Below, piece after piece: positions 56,830 to 64,000 of a DNA stretch of 64,000 nucleotides. Below the pieces are notes generated by a model, which was not told where the DNA came from, did no database searches, and worked only from the letters and a program-made list of their open reading frames with translations. The DNA lies in contig MU129119.1 of assembly GCA_014904985.1 (NCBI GenBank), positions 21,980 through 85,979 of the forward strand, in the 5' to 3' direction. The DNA comes from Hydnum rufescens UP504. Taxonomy: Eukaryota > Basidiomycota > Agaricomycetes > Cantharellales > Hydnaceae. Both the position numbers and the translations under genes were made by a program. Numbering within the stretch: the first letter of the stretch is position 1; each line of letters starts with the position of its first letter.

Positions 56830-57626
56830 GTTGAGCACCATCTTGTTTCAGACCTGGTCCTCCCTACTGTTCCCTCTGTGGCCCCAGTCTGCCAGCCTGC
56901 ATGGATGGAAAGCAGACTAGACATCCCTTCCCCCAAACTGTCTCCTCCCGTCGCTCTCTCCCTCTTGAGCTGGTCCACTCTGATCTCCATGGCCCAATCT
57001 CTGTGCCTACAGCTAATGGCTATCGGTACTGGATCACCTTCATTGATGATGCTTCCCGCTATCGACGAGTCTGGCTCCTCCATAAAAAGAGTGAAGCATT
57101 CTCTGCCTTCAAACAGTTTAAATCTTGGGCAGAGAAACAGACTGGGAAGGCTCTCAAGGCTCTCAGGGATGACAAGGGTGGTGAGTACATGTCTAATGAG
57201 TGGGGAGGCATTCATGCTTGAGCATGGGATTGAGAGACAGCACACACTCGGGCTACCCCCCAACAGAATGGTGTTGCTGAGCGCACCAATCGCATTTTGG
57301 ATGAAGGTGTTGCTTCTCTCCTCTCTGACTCCCATTTGCCCTCCAAGTTCTGGGGTGAAGCTCTCTCCTGTTCCTGCAACTCTGAATCGCTCCCCTCCTC
57401 TGCTGTCACTGGGAAGACTCCCTTTGAAGCCTTCTATGGTCAGAAACCCTCTGTCTCCCACCTGCGTGTCTTTGGGTGCAGGGCCTATGCCCATGTGCAA
57501 AAGACAAGCGCACTTCCTTTCAGCCTAAGTCCAGGAAGTGCATATTCCTTGGATACCCTGTTGACCTATAAGGGCTGGAAGTGCTGGGATCCTATGACCA
57601 ATGGATGTATTTGCATGCTCGCGTGA
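56830..57626 (+). pseudogene. Copia C2 integrase
   Basis: Pre-integrase Cys (CQPAWMDGKQTRHPFPQ-type reading across frames), then ELVHSDLHGPISVPT with the first catalytic Asp, YWITFIDDASRYRRVWLLH, and LRDDKGGEYMS with the second. The third part reads HGIERQHT, then QQNGVAERTNR across a frame change, and EGVASLLSDSHLPSKFWGEA, ending VFGCRAYAHVQK and YKGWKCWDP. The order is that of Copia integrase. At least three frameshifts are present. A 311-codon frame overlapping here is an out-of-phase shadow. Confidence 0.8.
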
Positions 57627-58129
57627 TGGCACTTTGTGGAGAACTGAGATGCCTGGGGCAAAACACTTTCCACATTATCCAAAGTATGAGCCTCCTGGCT
57701 GGAGTAGCCAGGCCTCAGTTGGGAGAACGCTGCTGGACTCATCTTTCTCCTACAGTGATCTTCCCCTCAGTGCCATCTATTGACCTGTCAGCATCTCTGA
57801 TGACTTCTGACTCTGAATCTGGCTCTAGTGCTGATCCTGAGGACCCTCCTGATTTATCTTACCATTTGCTCCTTCACCTTCTCCCTGCTCCTCTGTCCCA
57901 ATTCTCCTGCTCCTGCCCTGTACCTTCTTCATCTTCCTCTCTCCTGCTCCTGGACCTGTCTGATTCCTGAAGCTACTGACCTCCCTGAACCTCCCTCTGC
58001 TCTCTGAGACTGGTCTCCGGTGCTTTCTAAGCCCTTTATGTTACTCCGTTCTGGGCGCTCCTAGTGTCCCCATGCGTAATGGTGGGTGGGTCCTCACCCC
58101 TATCAGCATGCCAAATGAAAAGAGGAACA

Positions 58130-59830
58130 ACTAGGCAAAGTGACAAAGCACTCCAGAATCAACTCTTGAAGCTGACATTGCTGCTCTGGAGTCTGCTAAT
58201 GCTGGTAGAGCTCTCTCCCTCACCTCAGAACTGATTGAGTATGCCTTCTCACTCCCTACCTCTGAGCCAAGGTCATACCATGAACCATGACTAGAGATGA
58301 TGCTCAGCTTATGGCATTGTGGCCACTGAACAAAGAGTACAATGCACTCCCAGGAACATGGGGGCCTGGGAACTATGTGACTGCCTCCATGGCGCAGGCT
58401 ATTGGTTCTAGATGGGTCCTACAAGGTCAAGCTGAACTCCTGATGGCTCAGTGGAGCGCTATAGAGGCTCGGTTGGTGGCTAAAGGTTCTCCCAGAAGCC
58501 CACCTTGATTACACTGAGACCTTTGCCCTGTTGCCAAGTTTGGCTTCCTTACGACCTTGCTGGCTATTGCTGCAGCTGAGGACATGGAGATTGACCGATA
58601 TGGACATCTCCACGCATTCGTGAATGGTGACTTGGATGAGGAGATCTACCATGGCTCAGCCAGAAGGCTTTGCAGCCCCAGGTCAAGAAACCTTGTCTGT
58701 CCACCTTAAAGAAGTCCTTGATGGACTTATAGCAGAGTCCAAGGCAGTGGTAGATAAAGCTGCACCTCCACCTTTGTGAAGTTTGGTTTTTCAAGATGTG
58801 CTTCCTGACACTGTGTCTGGATCTGGGCTAAAGACCGGTGTGAAGGTCATCATTCCAGCCTATGTGGATGATTTGATCATTGCCTGTAAAAATGTCCCAC
58901 TTCTAAAGCGCATTAAAAAGGAACTCAAGCTTGATAAAACAAGGTCCGTGACTTAGGTCCGGTTGCGTACACTCTAGGGATTGAGATCATCAGAGACGGG
59001 CTAACCCGGAAGGTTGTATCTCTCCCAGAGGAAGCAATTTGGTTGATGTCCTGGACCGCTTCAATATGGCTGATGCCCGCCCTGTGTCTACTCCTCTGGC
59101 AAGTCAAGTCCATTGACTAAAGAAGACTGCCTCAGACTCCTGAGGACTTGGAGTAACATGAAGTCTGTTCCTTATCCTCCTCAAGCTGTAGGCAGTCCAA
59201 TGTACTTTCAGTTGGTTACAACGTGCAGACATCAGTTTGCAGTGGGAGCTTCTTAATAGGGTTTACTTGCAAACCCAGGACAGGCACAATTGGAACAATT
59301 CAGCACGTCTTCACCTTGCGGTGCAAAGACCTTTATGCTTGCTATGTCCTGGACAAGACTCAACTGCTTCAATTTATTCTGATGCAGACTATGCTGGGGA
59401 TGTTGACCAGCACGCTCTATAGTGGCATGCTGTCCTTTTATTGGCTCAATGCTTGGTGAACTTGGAGCCATAAGAGGCAATCTGTTGTAGCCAAGTCTAT
59501 CTACAGAAGCAGAGACATTGCCTGCCAATGAGGCTGGCTCTGATGTTCTGGTTTCGGATTTCATGTCTGAACTAGGATAGTCCTCCAAGTGGTGCAACCT
59601 ACTTTGTGGCTTGACAATCAGTCAGCTATCAGAGTTGGGAAGAACCCAGAGCACCATAGCCGAATGCGGCATCTGCTGCCTAAGTACCATTGGCTTCGGA
59701 ACAGGTGGAGGACAAGGTAATTTTCATTGAATATGTTTCAACTTCTTTGATGAGGGCAGTGGTTCTTACAAAGCCCCTTGAGACTGTAGCCCATTTCACG
59801 AGTACTTTCACTTCTTGGCTTGTTTCTCAC
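58130..59830 (+). pseudogene. Copia C2 reverse transcriptase and RNase H
   Basis: Scattered motifs in order: HAFVNGDLDEEIY (reverse transcriptase N-part, about 58,610), MAQPEGF, IIPAYVDDLIIACKN with the Y-V-D-D active site (about 58,860), then SIYSDADYAGDVDQH and, near 59,590, W-L-D-N-Q-S-A-I-R-V-G-K-N-P-E-H-H-S. Every 50-200 bp the frame shifts. Confidence 0.75.
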
Positions 59831-59850
59831 TCTGCTTTGTAAAGTGGGAG

Positions 59851-60084
59851 TGTTGAAGTTGTGCCCCTTGTAGTTGTTTTGTGCTATTCTGTTTTGCCTT
59901 CCTGTTTATGTTGTTGTGATGGAGGCAGATATGGCTAACTCTTGCTACATCAAGTCTTAAGCCAATCTACCTCAGGTTAGTTAGATACTCAATATAACTA
60001 CTTGCTACATCAAGTCTTAAGCCAATCTACCTCAGTTCCACTCTGGGTGTCTGTGTAGGCCTTTCCCATTCCTCCACTTGAACA
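59851..60084 (+). mobile_element. Copia C2, 3' LTR
   Basis: 234 bp, TGTTGAAGTTGTGCCC to CCACTTGAACA, followed at once by AGTACTCCCACTGC of C1. Confidence 0.85.
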
Positions 60085-60471
60085 AGTACTCCCACTGCAT
60101 AGGCAATGTCTGGACGAGTGCCAACTGCAAGGTACATGAGGCTTCCCACAGCACTGAGGTAGGGAACTCGTTTCATGTATTCAACCTCCTCAGGTGTCTT
60201 GGGAGACATATCTTTGGAGAGGTGGATGTTGGGATCAAGAGGAGTGGAGACAGGGCAAGCATTGGACTGGTGGAAACGTTCCAGGATGTCCATGGATGTG
60301 TTTGTGTTGGGAAAGGAACATTTTGCGATTAGGGCGGTCTCGAGTGATTTGAACACCAATGAGATAAGAGAGATTGCCCAGGTCCCTCATCTTGAAACGT
60401 TTCTGGAGCTCAGTCTTGACATGGACTCGTGTGGCCTGGTCATTGCAAGCAATGGTGAGATCATCCACATA
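60085..60471 (-). pseudogene. Copia C1 reverse transcriptase, C-terminal half
   Basis: The minus strand reads LYVDDLTIACND with the catalytic Y-V-D-D, RFKMRDLGNLSYLIGVQI, then (frame change) MDILERFHQSNACPVSTPLD, EVEYMKRVPYLSAVGSLMY and VGTRPDIAYAVGVL, where it meets C2. The part before YVDD continues at 62,078, across the Tc1 insertion: PVY on that side joins VDDL here. Confidence 0.85.
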
Positions 60472-62077
60472 CAGTGACCCACAAAACCGTTGCAATGTTT
60501 GCCACTTTTGACTCTCTTTGTTTATACCTCCCCAACCAGCCATTCAAAAACTTTGAAAAAATATGTTAAAGATGTATATGCTTCTTGTCTACACATGTGC
60601 CAAATTTCATAGCAATCCATCAATATTTGACAGAGATATGCCCTTAACAAGCCACCTATATCATTGCAAACAGTTTTGTGGCACATGAAATTGTGACACA
60701 AATCATTACAGTTCAGTATTTGTGTACCCCCCCTTTGCCTTCCACACTGCTTCCACCCTCCTAGGCATACTTTCTATCAAATTTTGACACACCCCTGCTT
60801 CAATCTTCTCCCACTCTGCCTCTACTCGCTCCCATAGCTCATGGATGCCTTTGGGGGGTTCTTCATATCCTCCAAGCTTTGTTTTTATGTGATGCCAGAG
60901 GTGCTCAATTGGATTGAGGTCTGGGGACTGGGCAGGCCACTTCATGACATTGAAACCATGGTCTTTGAACCAGGCTTGGGCCATTTTGCTGGTGTGTTTG
61001 GGGTCATTGTCCTGCTGAAAAACCACATCGCCAGGTGATTTGTTGTAAAATTCGAGGGATCCTTGGAGTTCGTCCTCCATAATTTGGCAGTAGAGGTTGG
61101 CATCCATCTTGCCATCGATCTTGCATGCATATCCAGGCCCCTCCCATGTCATACACCCCCACATCATCAAGGAACCACCACCAAACTTCAGAGTCCCTTC
61201 CACCAGACGATCAGAGAGGCCCTCCCCAGCCTTTTTCCACACCATTTTCGCCCATCAGAGCCCAGGCGATTAATTTTGGTCTCATCAGACCACACAACAC
61301 GCTTCCAGTCATCCACAGTCCAGTCCTTATGGCTTAGGGCAAAGTCCAGTCTCTCACGCTTGTGGTGCTGGGAGAGCAGGGGACGTTTCTTCTTCACCAC
61401 AGCCTTTAAACCAGCACTCTTCAGATGGCGGCGGACTGTTTCATTGGAGAGTGACTGGTTGGTGATGGATTGGAGGGAATGGGCAACTTGGGTGGCAGTG
61501 GTAGCCTTCCCAGTGTGGATAAGATGGATGGCATGGCGGACATCAGTGGGGAAAGCTTTGATGGACGACCACCAGAGGACTTGGAAACATGGGGGCGGTG
61601 TTTGGACCAGACATGGGTGATAGTAGAAGTGTGGAGACCAGTAATGGAGGAGATTTTGTGGGCAGAGTGCTTGGAGTCAATGAGATGAAGGACATTGTCA
61701 AGTTGCGCATTTGATAAAGCACGCATGGTTGATTGGGGGGCATATAGCCCTTGGGACTGCTGGTATTTATGCTTTTCCGACATTTATTTATTTGGCTGTG
61801 TTTGTACCTTTGGGTATAAACAATGTCACATGACAGTAATGTCATGTTTCTCTGATCTGAAAGGTCAGCCACAAAACTGTTGCAATGACATAGATGACTT
61901 GTTGAGGGCATATCTCTGTCAAATGTTGATGGATTGCCATGAAATTTGGCACATATGTAGACAAGAAGCATACATATCATTGACATATTTTTTCAAATTT
62001 TTTGAAGGTCTGGCTGGGGAGGAATAACCAAAGAAGGTCAAAAGTGGCAAACATTGCAACAGTTTTGTGGGTCACTG
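60472..62077 (-). mobile_element. Tc1/mariner element, 1,606 bp, IR/DR type ends
   Basis: It is flanked by TA on both sides (60,470-60,471; 62,078-62,079). The ends are inverted repeats of about 210 bp starting CAGTGACCCACAAAAC. Within each end the motif CCACAAAACTGTTGCAATG occurs at the tip and again about 185-200 bp inside (60,665-60,685; 61,868-61,888), with similar spacing. This is the inverted-repeat/direct-repeat layout known from Sleeping Beauty-type Tc1 transposons. The left and right ends are over 85% alike by eye. Inside is one transposase on the minus strand with two frameshifts. It sits in C1's reverse transcriptase gene and so is younger than C1. Confidence 0.9.
60706..61783 (-). 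pseudogene. Tc1-type transposase (DD34E), two frameshifts
   Basis: The N-terminus MSEKHKYQQSQ leads to a helix-turn-helix (NAQLDNVLHLIDSKHSAHKI, then TGLHTSTITHVWSKHR) and GGRPSK. A frame change follows near 61,560, then TDVRHAIHLI and SNETVRRHLKSAGL. The catalytic core has VVWSDETK (first Asp, about 61,285), FQQDNDPKHTS (second Asp, about 61,010) and NPIEHLWHHIK (Glu, about 60,900). Exactly 34 residues separate the second Asp and the Glu. The second frameshift is near 61,240 (GRKW/VWKK), where a single G seems lost. All catalytic residues are intact. Roughly 340 residues, the usual family length. Confidence 0.85.
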
Positions 62078-62400
62078 TAAACTGGAATGATGATTTTGAT
62101 CTTGTTCTGAGCCCACACAAAGAGAGAGTGGTCAGATTGGATCCTCTTGAAGCCCAGTTCCATGAAAAGTTCATTGAGTTTCTTGTACCACTGTCGAGGG
62201 CTTTGCTTCAGACCATACAGTGGTTTCTTGAGACGACAGACAAGGCCTTCCTTCCCCTTTGGAATGAACCCCTCTGGTTGAGCCATGTAAATTTCCTCCT
62301 CAAGGTCACCATTTAGGAAGGCAGAGGAGACATCCATGTGGTCAATGTCCATGTCTTCAATGGCAGCAATGGCAAGAATGGCATGAAGGGAGGCAAATTC
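62078..62400 (-). pseudogene. Copia C1 reverse transcriptase, N-terminal half
   Basis: FASLHAILAIAAIEDMDI, then DHMDVSSAFLNGDLEEEIYM, AQPEGFIPKGKEGLVCRLKK, PLYGLKQSPRQWYKKLNELF and DHSLFVWAQ lie in one open frame, the typical start of Copia reverse transcriptase (D in MDV is the first active-site Asp). At PVY it is cut by the Tc1 element, and at FASL by the LTR of C3 (62,400). Confidence 0.85.
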
Positions 62401-62631
62401 TTATTTGCCCCTATTTCCTTTTTTGGTTAGCACCATGTATGGCATCCGGTGATCTCGGACCGGATGCCCTTTATATACCTTGGAGCTCTGGAGGCAGTCC
62501 CTTAGTTTGACTCCTCCGAACTCCAGGTATGTCTCTTTTCTTGTCACTCATGTAGATATCTTCATCCTTAGTTTGACTCCTCTGAACTCCAGATATCACC
62601 CTTTGTGTGATCCAGCTCTAGACGCTTCTCA
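62401..62631 (+). mobile_element. Copia C3, 5' LTR
   Basis: It contains an imperfect palindrome GCATCCGGTGATCTCGGACCGGATGC, given here as its two halves GCATCCGG/CCGGATGC, a TATA box (CTTTATATACC, about 62,470) and the tandem TTTGACTCCTC(C/T)GAACTCCAG motif. The end is GACGCTTCTCA, directly before the primer-binding site. The exact start is uncertain. Confidence 0.65.
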
Positions 62632-62644
62632 GGTTATGGGCCCA
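62632..62644 (+). other. Primer-binding site of C3 (half tRNA-iMet)
   Basis: GGTTATGGGCCCA, the same as in C2 and the TRIM. Confidence 0.75.
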
Positions 62645-62731
62645 TCCCTCTAGCCATACCAACATCGTCTTCAGCATCTACTCATCTCGAGTTCACTTCT
62701 CTTCATCCTGGTCATCTCCCCTCTTTTCACT

Positions 62732-63578
62732 ATGACTTCCAAGGATTCCAATCACTCTGGAAAATTCTCCTTCCCTCTCCTCAACAACACCAACTACGCC
62801 AATGGGCTTGCCACATGCAAGCCTACCTCCAGACCATTGGGGGCAATGGCATCGCATGCAAACCTCTTTTTCTCGCCCCCGTGACCCAGACAAGCTTGAC
62901 GAGTACCTTGACAAACTTGATGCTGCTGCTGGCGCCATCCTCCTCGCTGTGGAGCCTGAACAGCAAGGGATCCTCCTGCCCCATCTTGGAGATCCTAACA
63001 AAATGTGGGAGGCCCTCCAGGCTCATCACAACTCCAAGAATGCCGGCTCTCGCTTTGTTGCCTACTCGACTCTCCTTTCTGTTGAAAAAGAGTCTGATGA
63101 GTCTGTGCAGGACTTTGTTGATCGAGCAACCAATGCCATTCGTGTTGTTAAGGACCTCCGTCCTGAATCCTTTACCATGGATGCCTTTGATGAAGAACTC
63201 ATCACCATGGTCCTCCTCCGTGGTGGATCCAAGGATTACCCTCACCTCACCACTGCCCTCCTGTCCCACGACACACTCACACAGGCCCAGGTGATCACTG
63301 CCTTCAAGAATGAGGAACTCCTTCAAATGGCCAAACAGAAGTCCGAGTCAGGATCTGCCCTCAAAGCCACCTCTTCTGTTTCTCCTCCAACTCCTTCCAC
63401 TACTGCCACCACACCACCTTCCCTCCACTGTGTCTTCTGTGGTGGAAAGAGTCATGTCCAGGCTGACTGCAACCAGTACAAGGCGGCCATTGGAAAGGCA
63501 CACCAGGAACGGTCAAGCCGGTTCAAGGCTAAGAAGGCCAAGTCTAATGTTGACCAATGCACACGACTCAGCAACTGA
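62732..63578 (+). pseudogene. Copia C3 gag with CCHC zinc knuckle
   Basis: Starts MTSKDSNHSGKFSFPLLNNT. A base loss near 62,790 shifts the frame, which then stays open for 250 codons: DPDKLDEYLDKLDAAAGAIL, VEPEQQGILLPHLGDPNKMW, EALQAHHNSKNAGSRFVAYS, SVQDFVDRATNAIRVVKDL, and the zinc knuckle CVFCGGKSHVQADC (C-x2-C-x4-H-x4-C) at about 63,430-63,470. A basic tail follows. This is a UBN2-type Copia gag, which coats the RNA and forms the particle. It is the best-preserved retroelement gene in the window and retains moderate CpG. Confidence 0.85.
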
Positions 63579-63629
63579 GACTGCTGCAGTGCAAGTCCTC
63601 ACTCCCCTTCTCCTTCCTCCCCCTCAGCC

Positions 63630-63850
63630 TCTAACTCTTGGAATGCAGACACAGGGCCACTTCTCATATGACACCACATCGTCATTGGTTTGTGTCGTAT
63701 GCCCTTGCAATATTCCTATTCACCTTGCCAATGTGAAGTCATTAGAGCTGCTGGGGTGGGAACAGTGGAGTTTAGACCTGTGAAGGATGGTTGTCAACTT
63801 CAATCAGTCATCTTTAGTCGTGTCCTACATGTTCCCTCTCTTGCAGGAGC
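63630..63850 (+). pseudogene. Copia C3 aspartic protease
   Basis: SWNADTGA (frame change) SHMTPHRHWFVSYA, then IPIHLAN, VIRAAGVGTVEFRPVKDG, and SRVLHVPSLAGA. D-T-G is the catalytic triad. Frames change twice. It is cut off at 63,909 by an inverted LTR. Confidence 0.75.
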
Positions 63851-63909
63851 ATGATTAATGCCATGATTAACGCCCTGAAAATCAGTCACTGCCCACGGTG
63901 CTGCTCTAG

Positions 63910-64000
63910 TGAGAAGCGTCTAGAGCTGGATCACACAAAGGGTGATATCTGGAGTTCGGAGGAGTCAAACTGAGGATGAAGATATCTACATGAGTGACAA
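63910..64000 (-). mobile_element. LTR of the C3 family, opposite orientation (partial)
   Basis: TGAGAAGCGTCTAGAGCTGG onward is the reverse complement of the end of the C3 LTR (62,540-62,631). It interrupts C3's pol region and runs off the window. Confidence 0.7.

Larger units (their letters stand above)
54426..60084 (+). mobile_element. Copia C2, full-length but heavily frameshifted
   Basis: 5' LTR 54,426-54,653 (first ~8 bases missing), primer-binding site GGTTATGGGCCCA at 54,654, leader, gag from 55,303, protease about 56,320-56,500, integrase 56,830-57,620, reverse transcriptase 58,130-59,150, RNase H 59,150-59,800, polypurine tract AAAGTGGGAG, and 3' LTR 59,851-60,084. The LTRs carry an internal ~59-bp tandem duplication (CTTGCTACATCAAGTCTTAA twice). 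It lies within C1's reverse transcriptase gene. Frames shift every 100-300 bp by single-base losses, more than neighbouring elements. Confidence 0.85.

Noticed and set aside
56593..57528. 311-codon plus-strand open frame (and a 255-codon minus frame at 56,733-57,500)
   Set aside because: Both are out-of-phase shadows over Copia integrase. The integrase motifs lie in other frames of the same segment.

Overview
This window is repeat-dense nuclear DNA of a basidiomycete fungus, probably an agaricomycete. I infer this from the transposon families (fungal-type hAT, PIF/Harbinger, Tc1/mariner, and Copia elements primed by half a tRNA-iMet), from fragments resembling FunK1-type fungal kinases and other basidiomycete-expanded families, and from short introns with CTAAC branch points. 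CpG is strongly depleted. Where two copies of a sequence can be compared, many differences are CpG against TpG or CpA, which suggests deamination of methylated CpG or a RIP-like process. I found no intact cellular housekeeping gene; almost every coding region is a broken transposon or an accessory-family remnant.

Layout. 1-8.9 kb holds kinase-like fragments, an LTR-like repeat (R1) and a solo LTR (L1). 8,894-25,950 is one hAT transposon bounded by an 8-bp target duplication. Its transposase gene is split by a 13.8-kb foldback-type element (11,571-25,358). The two arms of that element run outward and carry arrays of exon-intron modules: each intron is about 92-114 nt with a central covarying hairpin, and each exon ends in a second covarying hairpin. 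The right arm also has a 640-bp inverted repeat and a 292-bp (2 x 146 bp) satellite. R1, a PIF/Harbinger element and a second solo LTR (L2) are nested in it. 26-32 kb holds decayed accessory genes and a C-rich minisatellite. 32.6-46.4 kb is one ~6.9-kb sequence present twice on either side of a 25-N gap, probably an assembly artefact. 48.3-50.3 kb has a large inverted repeat with twin ORFs and a MITE-like hairpin.

50.4-64 kb is a nest of elements. A cysteine-rich, helicase-tail-like gene is interrupted by a complete 832-bp TRIM with a perfect 5-bp target duplication. Beyond it, Copia C4 is entered by C5, C5 by C1, and C1 in turn by C2, a Tc1/mariner element with long inverted repeats, and C3. 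The feature order lets most insertions be ranked in time. The most unusual object is the foldback element with its intron-hairpin arrays.
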